DNA of 64,000 nt from Chloranthus sessilifolius (Eukaryota > Streptophyta > Magnoliopsida > Chloranthales > Chloranthaceae), in NCBI GenBank assembly GCA_021018995.1, contig CM037584.1:143547317-143611316 (forward strand), in the 5' to 3' direction. The notes below the pieces were generated by a model, which was not told the origin of the DNA, searched no databases, and saw only the letters and a program-made list of their open reading frames with translations. Shown piece by piece: positions 1 through 12,207 of the stretch (the stretch's first letter is position 1; every line of letters begins with the position of its first letter). Position numbers and translations under genes: made by a program.

Positions 1-871
1 CTTTGTGCTCTGTGTGTTTTTGCAACTCCTATCGTACAACGGTAATTATTTCGGCCAAGTGTCCAACTTTATGAGACCTTGGATATATGTGAAAATGGTT
101 CACGTGAACGACGATGGTGGGTATTCCATCGGGGGCTCGAGGCTATAGTTCCTCATGCAATAAATTAAGTAAAAAACCTTTAAGTTTCTTTTCATTCGTT
201 AAGATCATGATGTGTATGTGTGTTTACATTTCCAAGCACCATATATGTGTTTCATTCCATGACATCACTAATGTGCATTCATTTTGCTAAATTTTATTTT
301 CATTATGTCATAAGATATAAGTTTGATGTTCACAATATGCATGTTATGAGTTTTTCCCTACTGAGCTTGGATGAAGCTCATTCCTCAACTAAATGTCACA
401 GGTTCAGGTGAAGACATTGGAGCTGAGATTTTAGAGAGGGAAGATCTTGACTATTCACCTGGTGAGGAGTTGGAAGAATTCCCCCCTGAGGGTTGTTTTC
501 TGTGTACGATGCCTAATATATTTTGTCTTAGGTTGAAAGATTAAAATTTGTTAAGTTGTAAGGGATATGGATAGCACTGAATGATGATAGAAATTCTTTT
601 TGGTGAACCATGTTTTGGTAGGGAAGGGTCCTTACCAGTTGTTCTTATCGGTTCTTTTTCCGTAGGCATTCATATGAAATTAGAACCATCATTTTGAGCT
701 CTTGATAGTTAACATTGGTACCTCCTTATTTTTTTTATGTTAGTTAGTTAGTTATGGTTCTGCTTTATTTCTATTGTGTGAATAATATGCCAAGTATCCG
801 TTCGGGGTTCGACCTTAGCACCAACCAACTGATGGCACAGGTTTCGGGGTGTCGAAATCCGGGCTGTCGCA
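1..871 (+). repeat. Gy1 5' LTR, 3'-terminal 871 bp only
   Basis: This segment matches 10007-10859 almost base for base apart from scattered substitutions and a roughly 22-bp stretch near 510-535 that is absent from the 3' copy. It ends in GGGCTGTCGCA where the 3' LTR has GGGCTGTCACA, and is followed directly by the primer-binding site. The promoter and the palindrome array of this LTR lie to the left of the window. Confidence 0.9.
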
Positions 872-873
872 GT

Positions 874-885
874 TGGTATAAGAGC
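874..885 (+). other. Gy1 primer-binding site (tRNA-Met type)
   Basis: TGGTATAAGAGC differs at one base from TGGTATCAGAGC, the complement of the initiator Met-tRNA 3' end used by most plant gypsy elements. It sits 2 bases after the LTR end, the expected place for minus-strand priming. Confidence 0.85.
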
Positions 886-995
886 AACGACTTTAGAGGC
901 GTCTTACAAGTCTTAAATCATTTCGAGATTGATATTTTGTAAGAAACGAGGGACCGTCTGTTAATAAGGCCTTTGTTTCATTGTAACAGATTCTA

Positions 996-2294
996 ATGGA
1001 CCAGAGAAGTAGGGGTCGACCTAGAGGAGGTTGCCAAAGAAATGTGAGAAGCATTGATGATATTCCTTCGGAATCCGGAGGACAGCAGAGACCACCTCCT
1101 AAGGTGGAGAGGGGTCATCAGGATTAGTCAGCGGATAGGATGGCTAGAGCCATGGAAGCCATAGCCGCTGCTATGACTCAGCAGACCCAACAGACTGCTC
1201 TTTTAGATGAGCAGACAGCATTGTTGGCCGCCAATAATGTCAGCCATCAGCAGCAGCCGCCACCACCACTACCACCTCCTTCACTATTGCCATCATCCTT
1301 TGTGGATTTCAGGAGATTGAGACCTCCAGTATTTCTGGGACAGATAGATCCGCTTGAAGCAAATAAATTATTAAAATAGATGGAGAATTTACTTGAAAGA
1401 CTCCAGAGCCCTGAAAGCGAGAATGTTGGTTGGGCTTCCTTCCAACTTGAAGGCGACGCCGATGCTTAGTGGAAGTCGGTGTTAAGGAAGAGGGAGGTTG
1501 AGGGTCCACAAGACCCGTGGACCTGGGCTGAATTTGTAAGGATATTCTATAGGGAGTACTTTCCGAAACAAGTTAGAAATCGGTTGAAAAAGGATTTTGC
1601 CATTCTTGTACAAGGGAGCATGATCGTAAGGGATTACGGCAATGAGTTTGTGTGATTATCAAGGTTTGCTCTATAATTGGTAGCTGCGGAGGAAATGAAG
1701 GCCAATAGATTTGAGGAAGGCCTGAGACCAAACATTCATGAAAGGGTGTCGATATTTGAACTTCAAACATACGCAACAGTTATGGGAAAGGCCATCGTTG
1801 CAGAGAGATAAATAAGAGGCGTGATTTGAAGAATAAAGCAAGTCCGGGGGGAGCGAGTGACTACGACTTGGGGAATAAAAAACCGAGGTTGTCAGCACCT
1901 ACTCCAGTTTCAAGACTAGCCTACACGAGTTATCAGAGGTCTAATGCATTTGCTCCTACGAGATCATTCCGTAGAGAGGGCCTTGCTCAGACTCAGGCGT
2001 CTGGGGCATTAGTCACATAGGGATCTTCAAGGGCGGCATCTTCAAGCCCATAAGTAAAGTGTGCCCGTTGCAGCAAACCACATAAAACATCAGACTGTAG
2101 ACAGGACACGGGAGGATGTTATAAATTTGGGAAGATAGGCCATATGATATGAGATTGCCCCGAGATGAGAAAGGAAGGTACTGTTTTGACTGCTACGACG
2201 CAGAGGCCTACACATTCCACTCGACCTGTTATCTAAGGCCTCGCTTTTGCTATTACAGCCAACGACGCTCGTACGAGTAACGATGTAATCCAAG
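996..2294 (+). pseudogene. gag: Gy1 gag, degenerate
   Basis: Gag is the capsid and nucleocapsid precursor. The frame opens at the ATG at 996 (MDQRSRGRPRGG) and continues past stops at 1125, 1377, 1467 and 1653 plus later ones. The N-terminal part is Gln/Pro-rich (1140-1300), followed by the gag core (around 1310-1800). A Tekay-style double cysteine module lies at about 2059-2155: a first C-x2-C-x3-H-x4-C block and a second knuckle in which the second Cys has become Phe (CYKFGKIGH). The stops sit where Gy2 has Gln, Arg or Trp codons. The frame runs up to an intron-like GT at 2295 and is joined to the protease frame if that segment is removed. Confidence 0.85.
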
Positions 2295-2439
2295 GTATAA
2301 CCTTCTTTTTAAATTTAAATTCATTCACTTGTTTTCTAAATGAAGAAAGTGCTTTGATAAGAAGATCTAGGTGCATTTTAATAATTGTGTGATCATGGCA
2401 TGCATGTCTGAACGTTAGTGTATGTATTAAGTCATATAG
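2295..2439 (+). other. Intron-like interruption between gag and protease of Gy1
   Basis: A 145-bp AT-rich segment begins with GT after ATCCAAG and ends in ATATAG. Removing it joins phase 1 codons to give I-Q-G-T-L-Q-L in one gag-protease frame; left in place it brings stops and a frame change. Gy2 has a differently sized segment (185 bp) at exactly the same codon. The shared position and restored frame indicate a real intron; splicing itself is inferred. Confidence 0.65.
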
Positions 2440-5400
2440 GTACACTGCAACTCTATCGAGAAAATGACGGCGATCATTGTGTTGCACGAGTTTTGATAAA
2501 CCCAGGGTCTACCCACTCGTATATAACTCCAGAATTCGTGGGGAAATTGAAAATTGTTCACGAGGAGTTGGATTTTATTTTAGACGTGTCAGTTCCTAGG
2601 GGAAGTGCAGTAACCGCAAACACCTATTGCCGATCAGTCATTGTTCAAGTGGAGGATCAAGAGACTATAACGAACCTTATTTTGTTGAACATGTAAGGAC
2701 TTGATGTACTCCTTGGCATGAATTGGCTATCCACTTATCGTGCAAGCGTTGATTGCCTATGAAAAGTAGTCACTTTTTGTCCGCCAAAACAAAAATCCTT
2801 CCGATTTTTTGGTGAGAAGGAAAAGATAGTGTCGATCATCTCCGCGATACGAGCTGAGCGGATGATGAAGAATGGTTGCGAAGGGTATTTAGCTTTCCTA
2901 TAAGAATAAAAGGAAATGAAGAATGTCATCACTGATATCCCGATTGCCTGTGAGTTTAGGACGTATTTCCCGACGAATTACTAGGATTGCCATCGGATCG
3001 GGAGATTGAATTTGCAATTGACTTAGCTCCGGGCACGAAACCAGTCTCCAAAGCTCCTTATAGAATGGCTCTTGCTGAACTAAAGGAATTAAAAGAGCAA
3101 TTGCAAGAACTGTTGGATAAGGGCTTCATAAGACCAAGTGTATCCCCTTGGGGAGCACCAGTCTTGTTTGTTAAGAAGAACGGGTCGATGAGACTTTGTA
3201 TCGACTACTGTCAATTAAACAAGCTTACGATCAAGAACAAGTACCCTTTACCCAGGATCAACGATCTCTTTGATCAGTTGCAAGGGGTAAAATTCTTTAC
3301 AAAGATTGACTTGAGATCCGGGTACCATCAACTAAAAGTGAAGGCCAAAGATGTGCAGAAGACGGCATTCAGGACTAGATATGGGCATTACAAGTTCTTA
3401 GTGATGCCTTTCAGCTTGACGAATGCACCAGCTTTATTTATAGACCTCATGAATCGGGTCTTTAAACAATATCTTGATACATACATAGTGGTTTTTGTGG
3501 ACGATATTCTTATTTACTCAAAGACCAAAGAGGAACACGAACAATATTTGCGGATCACTTTGCAGACTCTACGTGAGCATTAGTTATATGCCAAACTCAG
3601 TAAGTGTGAGTTCTGGTTAGAACAAGTAACTTTTCTCGGCCATGTAGTTTCAGAAGCAGGTGTGACAGTTGATCCGGCTAAGATTGAGGCAGTAATAGAT
3701 TGGGAACAACCCAAGACTGTGATTGAGATTTCCAGTTTCCTCGGTCTAGCTAGATATTATCGACGATTTGTGGAAGGATTCTCTAAGATTTCAGGACTGC
3801 TCGCCCGACTTACAAGAAAGAATGTGAAATTTGAGTGGACCAGTAAATGTGAAGAGAGCTTCCAAGAACTCAAGAGACGGCTTACCTCTACTCCAGTGTT
3901 GGCTATTCCATCAGGCAGTGGGGGATTCACTATTTATAGTGATGCGTCATATGGTGGTTTGGGCTGTGTCTTGAATCAGAATAGCAAAGTCATAGCTTAT
4001 GGATCGAGACAATTGAAAGAGCACAAGAAGAACTATCCGACGCATGATTTTGAGTTAGCTGTAGTGATCTTTACACTCAAGATATGGAGACATTACCTGT
4101 ACGGTGAGACCTTTGAGATTTTCATGGATCACAAGAGCCTCAAATACTTATTTACGTAAAAGGAATTGAATATGAGGCAACGAAGATGGATCAAATTTCT
4201 CAAGGACTATGACTGTACTATATAATATCACCCAAGTAAAGCAAACATCATGGCTGACACGTTGAGTAGGAAGAATGATACTCAGTTAGCTAGTCTCATT
4301 ACGGGACTTCGATGATGGAAACTATTAGAAGACCTCTCCTTGTACGATAGGAATATAGAGGTCATGGATATTGGAGTGTTGTTGGCAACTCTCACGATCA
4401 GACCAACTATTTTTTATCGCATCTACGAACTTCAAATGAATGACGCGGAGCTCCTAAAGATTAGACAAGATGTGACTGCTGGTGAAAGAGGAGACTTTTC
4501 AATCAAAGAGGATGGGTCATTGTTATTCCGTGGATGCTTATGCATATCGGTTGATGCTGACCTACGGCAAACAATATTGGATGAAGCTCATAAGTCCAAG
4601 TATGCCATTCATCCTGGTGGTACAAAGATGTACCAAGATTTGTGAAAGAGTTATTGGTGGAGAGGATTGAAGAAAGACATTGCTGAATGTGTCAAAATAT
4701 CTGGTGTGTCGACAAGTAAAGGTGGATCATAGACACCCAGCAGGTCTATTGCAACCTCTGTCAATACCGTAATGGAAATGGGAGTCCATCTCCATGGACT
4801 TCATTGTGGGACTACTGAGAATGATGAGACGCCACAATGTCATATGGGTAATAGTGGATCGACTGATGAAGTCGGCTCACTTCCTGCCCTATAACACAAC
4901 ATACACTGTAAGCAAGTTAGCGGATTTGTATATGAAAGGAATTGTTCGACTGCATGGTATTCCGATAAGCATTGTGTTCGATCGTGACCCATTTTACACG
5001 TCGATATTCTGGCAAAGATTTCAAGAAGGTATGGGCACGAGATTGGACTTTAGTTCCGCATTCCATCCACAGACTGATGGTCAGACAGAGAGAGTCAATC
5101 ATATTATTGAAGATATGCTTCAAGCGTGCATGATTGATTTTCAAGGATCGTGAGATCAACATCTTCCATTGATAGAATTCGTGTATAATAATAGCTTTCA
5201 GCAGAGCATTGGGATGGCTCCGTATGAAGCATTATATGGACGGAGGTGTAGGTCTCCGATCAACTGGGAAGAAACAAGTGACAAATTTGTATTGGGACCA
5301 GAAGTCATAAAAAAAATGCCGAGACCATTCATATTATACGAGAAAGAATCAAGACGGCACAGAGTCGACAGAAGAGCTATGCGGACATCAAGCGATCGAC

Positions 5401-5811
5401 CATGGATTTTCAAGTGGGAGATCACGTGTTTGTGAAGATATCTCCAATGAAGGGTGTGATGCGTTGAGTTCTCGCTATATTGGACCGTTTGAGGTATTGG
5501 GAAGAGTGGGTGAAGTTGCATATAGGGTTGCATTGCCCCCGCAGCTTGATATAGTGCACGACATATTTCACGTTTTTATATTACAGAAATACGTGCGAGA
5601 CCCAACTCATATCCTCGATGCGGCACTAGTTGAAGTCTACAAGGATCTAACGATCATAGAAGAAACAACGCAAATTTTGGACCAAACCGAACAAGTGTTG
5701 TGCACAAAACGGATTCCTTTGGTGTTAGTCCAATGGAAGAATCATTCTAGAGAGGAAGCGACGTGGGAACACGAAGCCGAGATTCGCGCCCAGTATCCCT
5801 CATTGTTTTAG
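2440..5811 (+). pseudogene. pol: Gy1 pol: protease, RT, RNase H, integrase-chromodomain
   Basis: Pol makes the enzymes for reverse transcription and integration. The protease core near 2491 reads LINPGSTHS, with the catalytic Asp replaced by Asn. RT (about 2987-3660) has [16 protein letters not shown], the YHQ block and an intact FVDD at 3494-3505. RNase H (about 3930-4290) keeps Asp, Glu and Asp in [15 protein letters not shown] and FMDHKS. Integrase (about 4560-5460) keeps the DDE residues in SMDFIVG, FDRDPF and DGQTERVN. The tail (5464-5811) ends in a chromodomain-like block, VLVQWKNHSREEATWE, thought to steer insertion into heterochromatin. Many stops (for example 3581, 4157) and frameshifts (near 2960, 4710, 5320) disable it. 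The segment is continuous where Gy2 has a second intron-like insert. Confidence 0.9.
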
Positions 5812-5965
5812 TGATTTGACAGAGAAGAGACGGTTGTACAAGTCAAATTGGGACTTCAATGTATGTAAACAGGTTAAATGATGAATATGAGGTGTGACTT
5901 TGAAGTCTAAAGTGTGAAATTGTTGAAGAAAACTCAAAAACAAAAAAACTGAGTGTTTGTTGCAA

Positions 5966-6390
5966 TTTCGATCGATTGAAATTAGTTTCGATCGATCGAA
6001 TATGATTTCTAAATCGACCCATCCAAATGTCCTGACAGAAAGTGAATATTATTTAAACCAAGGCTTATTAAATTCTTTCGATTAAATTAATTTTTGATTG
6101 ATCGAATTTTGATTTCGGTCGAATGAAAGTTATTTCGTTCGATCAAAAAATTTTGTTGGCCTGAGAAGTTCAACCTATCGAAATTTTATTCGTTCGATCG
6201 AATTTTGGATTTTGATCAATCGAAACTGTAATTTGTTCGATCGAAATGTCGGGTCCAGTCTCATTTAAGCCATTTTTTACCAATAAAAATTTGTTTCGAT
6301 CGATCAAAATCATAGAGTATTCTTTATTAATGGATTACGATCAATCGAAATCAATTCGATTGATCGAGTGGCGCAATATATATACGTTAA
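5966..6390 (+). promoter_or_regulatory. TTCGATCGATCGAA cluster with TATA box upstream of the Gy1 extra ORF
   Basis: About a dozen exact or degenerate copies of the palindrome TTCGATCGATCGAA lie between 5966 and 6370, in AT-rich non-coding DNA after pol. A TATATATA box at 6377-6384 follows the last copy by about 9 bp, and the extra-ORF ATG is 240 bp downstream. The same motif is clustered in the Gy1 LTR (8936-9432). Together these suggest an internal promoter for the extra ORF; promoter activity is inferred. Confidence 0.6.
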
Positions 6391-6619
6391 GTGAATTTTG
6401 AATTCAAAATTTTCAAAAAATTGGGGGTTTCTGCTAAGGGCTTTCGAGGGTTTTCTTTTGGGAGATCAAACGGCCGATAATTATGCACGAATCCTTCGCG
6501 AAATCGAATCCAAACTTCTTCAAAGAGGTAATGCCCTAAACTTCCTTTGCAATTTCGCATTCGATCCGCCTATTTTCTAGCGATTCTAAAGAAACCCTAG
6601 CTTTTATTTTCGTAACCTT

Positions 6620-8002
6620 ATGGCTCCCAAAATGCGTTTGGCATCCAAACCAACGACTTCGAAGTGACCCAAAGGCACACCGAGTCCTTCGCAACCACCA
6701 CCAAACCCTCCACCGCAACCCATTGCTGAGCCACCTGCCGCTTCACAAGCACCTCGACACGACCAACCAAACGAATGGTGGGTCGAGAAGGGGTTTGCTT
6801 ATGAATATACCATCGATCCAGCCCTATTTGAGATGCCAAACGTGCCCAATGTTTCTACTTGGGCACTTGACTATTAAGGCAAGGCTAGATTGGATAATCT
6901 CTTGAAACCCATCCATCCATACTTTTACCAAAACATGTTTGATGGTCCTAACCCAAAAACAACCATTTGCACCAAGATCGATGGAAAGAAGTTTGTTTTT
7001 ACCCATTCGATGGCCTGTAAGGCCTTGGAATGTTTCGAAGACTATGGCCCTGGAATTGATTTGTTACCCCCAAACCCTCCAGACCTGACGCACATTTACG
7101 TAGTAGAGAGAATGACTTAAGGGCGAGTTGCACCTAGTAGAGCCATTAAACGATCCCACTTGCTGAGCTATATGTGGATGCTCGACATTATCTTCAAGTG
7201 CAACCTATACCTAATTCGGCATAAAATCGAGAGGTTAGGAGTGTTGATGCAAGAACTTTTTGCTGCTTTGGAGGGCAGATGGTTTAGTGCTAGTGCTGTG
7301 GTTTTTGAGGGGTTAAAGCATGGGAGGAAGAAATTGTTAGCGAGGGCGGAAAAGCTCGAGGAATACATCCCGTATGTGAGCTTTATTTCTGCCATGTTTG
7401 ATGAGTATTCGGCGACCACCACACACAAGATTTCGTCATGAGAGCCTAAATCCTCCGACAATGTGGTGTTTTACACGTTCAAACAATGGAGGAAAACCTA
7501 CAATCAGCTTAAACCACACCTTCAGCCAGCTCTTCAAATACCTCCTATCCCTCCTCAACCCCAGGAAGTACCTACTCAAGTCGCACCACAGCCAAACCAA
7601 CCAGCTCCTGAAGTTCTTCTTCAAGAGCAGCCTGATGTCATCCCTCCAGTACATCAGCCAGCTGACATACCGATACCACCCGATCATCAAGCGGCTCCGA
7701 TGACCAATGAGGAATTGGCCGCTCTCATCCAAAAGAGTAATCGCCAACTCAATCAGCGCCTTGATTACTACCAGCTGCTAATAGAAGACACTTTGCACAC
7801 CATGTACCCTACCAACTACCTTTAGAGGATGGCGGTTATGCATGCCCAGGTATTCGGCACTTCTATGTCAGGCGCTGCTGCAAAGGACTCATAGCCTGAC
7901 GAGGCAGCCACCAGGGATCAAGCCGATGAGGAGAGAGAGGATGCGGCGGATCCTACTGGTGCGGTGGATCCTACTGGAGCGGCGAGAGGAAATGATGCGT
8001 GA
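6620..8002 (+). pseudogene. Gy1 extra ORF, putative plant transposon protein-like
   Basis: One reading frame of about 460 codons runs from the ATG at 6620 (MAPKMRLASK) to the TGA at 8000, broken by about six in-frame stops but apparently no frameshift. A basic, Pro-rich N terminus leads to a globular domain (about 6750-7440) with PYFYQNMF and later LFAALEGRWFSASAVVFEG, then a Pro/Gln-rich linker, a helical segment (EELAALIQKSNRQLNQRL) and an acidic tail. These blocks line up with extra ORFs of Gy2, At3 and At5. I place it with the family annotated as putative plant transposon protein; biochemical function is unknown to me. It lies between integrase and the polypurine tract, downstream of its own motif cluster. 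Confidence 0.7.
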
Positions 8003-8335
8003 TACACTGGCAGAGTTTTGTGAGCTTAAGAGTTTTTCTTTTTGAAAATTAAAGTTTTTAAGCGTATGTATAAATTTTTAGCTATGGTGGCATTGTTGCC
8101 ACATTTACTTTTCGCTCGTTATAACTATGGTGGCATGGTTGCCACGGTGATCTAAATTTTCATGGATATGTTAATCTTTTGATGGTAAATGATGTGTCTG
8201 ATTGGAAGTTGTTAGAATTTCTTGTGTGTGTGATAAGATTTTATAACGAAATTGATTGTTTAGCCATGTGTGGTGCCTTACGAAGTCACCCTTCTTATGC
8301 CTAACTGCATGTTAGATCAATTTTCGAGGACGAAA
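8003..8335 (+). other. Gy1 3' untranslated spacer
   Basis: No gene is visible in this AT-rich stretch. It contains a short repeat of CTATGGTGGCATGTTGCCAC type near 8080-8140 and ends with ATTTTCGAGGACGAAAATTC, a phrase typical of Tekay elements just before the polypurine tract. Confidence 0.6.
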
Positions 8336-8354
8336 ATTCCTAAGGTGGGGAGAA
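8336..8354 (+). other. Gy1 polypurine tract
   Basis: A purine run, AAGGTGGGGAGAA, directly precedes the 3' LTR. It is the expected plus-strand primer, and Gy2 has a matching tract before its 3' LTR. Confidence 0.8.
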
Positions 8355-10859
8355 TATAACGTCTCCAAGTTCTAACCCATGAACTGTATGCCTCGGTACA
8401 TGTTCCCGACGGTTCACATGTTGAAGACCGTACCGATGGCCTAAGTAATGTCTATAGATCAAATCTGATGGAAGGGATTTTGTATAAGTAGGCTAGGTTA
8501 TGGGTTAGTGATCCCTCGTACACTCAACCCTGGTGTAGCTGTTTTGTACCCAAGCCTAGGACTAGGTTAAAAGGAAATAAATGCATCATTTGTATTTGCA
8601 TTCAAAACCCTATTTATTGCTCATCATTTGGAATTAAGAGGAGAGAGGGTGAATCAGGTGTTGAATGCGAGAGCGATCCGTTCTCGAGGCTAGCTGCTAA
8701 GGGTTTAGGGTGACGAACAAGCCGTTGTCCGCTTGGTGAACCCTAGTACGATTTAGAAGCAAGGATTGAGGATTCAGATGAAATCAAGGTATAAAAATTA
8801 AGCTTAAATCATGAAATTATGTTAGTAATGGTTTTTATTCCATTTAAGATCAAAGAATCACAAGAAATGAGGTTTGATTTGAGGAAGAGAAGAGAACGAA
8901 TGCGAAAACCTAAGAACAGATGAAATCTGTTCATTTCGACCAATCAAAATTTAGTTTGATCGATCGAAATGGACTTAAGAAGGAAGAATTCGATGTCTGA
9001 AGAAATTCGTTCGATCGAAATAAATTTTGATCGAACGAAATGTGTTCGATCGATCGTAGCTCTCACTCGATCGATTGAAACATATAGAAAAGAGATTGTG
9101 AAAAAGCTTGCTGTGAGGATTCGATCGATCGAATTAGAAATTTGATCGATCGAATTAAAATTCATTTGATCAAACTGGGTGGTTTGTTAATTAGCTTCTG
9201 AGGGATTCGACCAATCGAGATATTTTCGATCGATTGAATTAGGATTCGTTCAATCGAACTGTGTTTTGGTCAAATTGGCTTCTGTGGGATTTGATCGATC
9301 AAAATATCTTTGATCGATCAAATTTGTGATTCGTTCGATCAAAATGAGAAGTGCTATATATGTTCTAAGGAGTTCAACCGATCGAAATGAGTTCGATCGA
9401 TTGAAATAGGGATTCGATCGATCAAAATTCCCAGATTCAGGATTTTACTGTGTTTTGACTAAGAGATTTAAGGGAAATCTTCTGAGGTTTGTTTAGCATC
9501 GTTCTAATGTGTGAACCATGAATTTGATATGTTTAGGTGACTTGGTGTTGTGTGATGAGAAGCTAACCCAAACGGCAGACTGAGCGCGTGCGGGTTGAGA
9601 TTTCAAGGTAGGGAAAATCTAATATCATGTGCATTTAATACATTAGCATGTATGTTATGTATGATGTGTTCTTTGATAAAATCATGTGAATTGTGTTACA
9701 ATGTGTTCTTTGATAAAACCATGTGAGTTTTGTGATAACTTTGAACTGAAAAGTGATATGTATAAGTATGCTTTTAAAAATATGTGTTCATGAGCAATCT
9801 TTCAAGATTCAATTTGAATTGATACGTGTGTTTGTGACTTTGGACAGACTTTCAAACTAAACTATAATTATCACTTTACACGGCGATGAGCTATATGTGT
9901 ACACTTCAATTTGAGGTTCCATGTGAATACCTGACCGACTCGGCAGTATAATCGTGACTGACGCGGCAGGATATCCGTGACCGATACGGTGGCCAATCCG
10001 TACACCCTTTGTGGTATGTATGTTTTTGCAACTCCTACTGTACAACGTTAATTATGTTCGGCCAAGTGTCCAACTTTATGCGACCTTGGATATATGTGAA
10101 AATAATTCACGTGAACGACGATGGTGGGTATTCTATCGGGGGCTCGAGGCTATAATTCCTCATGCAATAAATTAAGTAAAACACCTTTAAGTTTCTTTTC
10201 ATTCGTTAAGATCATGATGTGTACGTGTGTTTACATTTCCAAGCACCATATATGTGTTTAATTCCATGACATCACTAATGTGCATTTGTTTCGCTAAACT
10301 TTATTTTCATTATGTCATAAGATATATATTTGATGTTCATAATATGCATGCTATGAGTTTTTTCCTACTGAGCTTGGATGAAGCTCATTCCTAGACTAAA
10401 TGTCATAGGTTCAAGTGAAGACATTGGAGCTAAGATTTCAGAGAGGGAAGATCTTGACTATTCACCTGGTGAGGAGTTGGAAGAAATCCCCCCTGAGGGT
10501 TGTTTTCTGGTCTTAGGTTGAAGGATTAAAAATTGTTAAGTTGTTGTAAGGGATATGGGTAGCACTGAATGATGATAGAAATTCTTTTTGGTGAACCATG
10601 TTTCGGTGGGGAAAGGTCTTTACCGGTGGTTCTTGTCGATTCTTTTTCCATAGGCATTCATATGAAATTAGAACCGTCACTTTGAGCTCTTGATGGTAAA
10701 TGTTGGTACCTTCTTTTTTTGTTTATATTAGTTAGTTAGTTATGGTTCTGCTTTGTTTCTGCAGTGCGAATGATATGCCAAGTATCCGTTTGGGGTTCGA
10801 CCTTAGCGCCAACCTACTGACAGCGCGGGTTTCGGGGTGCCAAAATCCGGGCTGTCACA
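8355..10859 (+). repeat. Gy1 3' LTR
   Basis: The LTR is about 2.5 kb. It starts TATAACGTC where a TG start is expected (probably TGTAACGTC mutated) and ends CCGGGCTGTCACA. A possible TATA box, TATAAGTA, lies at 8483-8490. A dense palindrome array occupies 8936-9432, which would be in the transcribed leader if transcription starts near 8510. The last 853 bp match the partial 5' LTR. Short ORFs inside it are not genes. Confidence 0.88.
8936..9432 (+). repeat. TTCGATCGATCGAA palindrome array in the Gy1 LTR
   Basis: Roughly 18 perfect or near-perfect copies of TTCGATCGATCGAA or its halves occur here, separated by 10-30 bp of non-repeated AT-rich DNA, with a TATATATG in the middle at about 9354. 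The spacers differ, so this is a cluster of short sites and not a simple satellite. The same motif is clustered before the extra ORF at 5966-6370 and I do not see it clustered elsewhere in the window. Confidence 0.85.
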
Positions 10860-11540
10860 TTTGTACTCTAACATCAACTCCAATGATGCAAAACAGTGTG
10901 TGAGAATCCAGAGTTTTTTATATTTTGATAAAAGGTTTTATAATATACTAGTCGTTTTGATCAATTTGTCTAAAAAGGAAGGTGGTTAACGAGTCAAATG
11001 GTTCTCAAAATGATTTTGAAGATAATGACCTACTAATGATGAATGATTTGTGATGACTAAGGGGATGATAAGTATAAAAATGCTTGGTTTGACTACTAGA
11101 ACATGATGATCATTGAGTTATAAAGTAGCATTCAAAGGGTTAGGAAGTTCCTCCCTTGTAGCTACTTCCTAGGCGAGACAAAAGCAAAACAAGAGGGGAA
11201 GATAGAAGTGTAGACCATGGGAGACCTTTCCTTGGCATGGAGTGATTCAGTTCTTTTCAATATAAGTATTAGGTTTATTATGAGGTTGTTTTGAAGTTTT
11301 GTTTATAATTTTTCGAGGGGGTCTAATGTTAGAGGTTTGATGTTGTGGTATTGTTGTCGATTGGGCTTCTACGAGAACTTTGATCGTGAGATCTATAGAA
11401 ACCTGAACCTGGGGGTCAAGAGTAATCTTAGATATAATATTGATTTTATGTTTGTCTCATGGTGAGATTTGAGGATTTGGCGATATGTTGATTTGGAAGT
11501 TGATCGAAGTCCCGTGATTTGATTTTAGGTTCTTTTTTAA
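10860..11540. other. Anonymous AT-rich DNA, no gene seen
   Basis: This stretch follows the Gy1 3' LTR. I see no convincing reading frame, structural RNA or terminal repeat. It may be old transposon debris. Confidence 0.5.
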
Positions 11541-12206
11541 TTAAGGAGTGGGAAGAGTTTTATGGATTGGTTTATCGATAGATCTGGTGATTGATTCAAG
11601 AGTAAGTGGAATGGATGGTTTAGAGATAGGTTTGATGATAGGTTCAAGTTCAAGATTTTGTTTCAAAGTTGGCAGGGTGATAAGTTTGGTAGTGGGTTCA
11701 GGTTCTAATGTGGGTGTGGCAAATGGCTCAAGAGTTGGTTCGGGAGCAAGAAGATTGATGGTTTCAGAGATCGACTTTATTATGGGTTTAGGTCCAATGT
11801 TTAGTTTTGAAATTTGCAGGATGATTGGTTTGGATACAGATGATGTTGTAATATGTTGAGGTGTCGGTTCAAGAATTACTTTTGGAATCTGTCCATGAAT
11901 TTTTTTAGGGATTGATTGTAAAGTCGATTTAGGTGTTGGTTTAGGGAATGCAGAAATCGGTTCACTGGCAGATATGTTGTTGAATTTGAAAGTCGGTTGG
12001 GTTGGTTCGGGAATAAATTTGGCGACATTGATGATGGGTTGAGGTGTTTTGCGAATATGTTTGATTATTTTGGTGATAGGGTGGGTTAATTTAGGAATAA
12101 TTTCAATGGTTTTGGGGGTATGTTCAGCTTGAATAGCGATTTTAGGTTTAATGATATGGGGGACAAGATTAATCGGTTGTGAGTGAAAGGTACGAATATG
12201 ATTCAA
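11541..12206 (-). CDS. Low-complexity Pro/Ile/Thr/Lys-rich ORF, doubtful
   Basis: A 221-codon open frame encodes a protein made almost entirely of short Pro-containing repeats (patterns such as KPISKP, EPTLEP, TPKPTP), with no recognisable domain, signal peptide or membrane segment. On the plus strand the same DNA is a degenerate G/T-rich repeat, so the open frame may simply follow from base composition with few stop-forming triplets. It ends two bases before a TGTCACGCCC sequence that looks like an LTR start. It could be a remnant of a transposon-encoded linker region. I do not recognise it. Confidence 0.2.
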   Translation of the reverse strand: MNHIRTFHSQPINLVPHIIKPKIAIQAEHTPKTIEIIPKLTHPITKIIKHIRKTPQPIINVAKFIPEPTQPTFKFNNISASEPISAFPKPTPKSTLQSIPKKIHGQIPKVILEPTPQHITTSSVSKPIILQISKLNIGPKPIIKSISETINLLAPEPTLEPFATPTLEPEPTTKLITLPTLKQNLELEPIIKPISKPSIPLTLESITRSIDKPIHKTLPTP

Positions 12207-12207
12207 G

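Larger units (their letters stand above)
1..10859 (+). mobile_element. Gy1: Tekay-type Ty3/gypsy chromovirus, left end outside the window
   Basis: The order is partial 5' LTR, Met-tRNA type primer site, gag, protease, RT, RNase H, integrase with C-terminal chromodomain, extra ORF, polypurine tract and 3' LTR, all on the plus strand. RNase H before integrase marks Ty3/gypsy. The long integrase tail ending in a chromodomain-like block marks a chromovirus, and its wording fits the Tekay (Del) clade. The terminal 0.86 kb of both LTRs align by eye from base 1 to base 10007 onward. Every ORF carries stops, so the copy is dead. The target-site duplication cannot be tested because the 5' LTR start is missing. 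Confidence 0.9.

Noticed and set aside
874-885. tRNA gene
   Set aside because: Only the 12-base complement of the Met-tRNA 3' end is present, as a primer site after an LTR; the same holds at 15525 and 58862 (Asp type).
5966-6390. Palindrome clusters as simple satellite DNA
   Set aside because: The sites are separated by unlike spacers of varying length (except the 48-bp array in Tat4), which argues for dispersed short sites.
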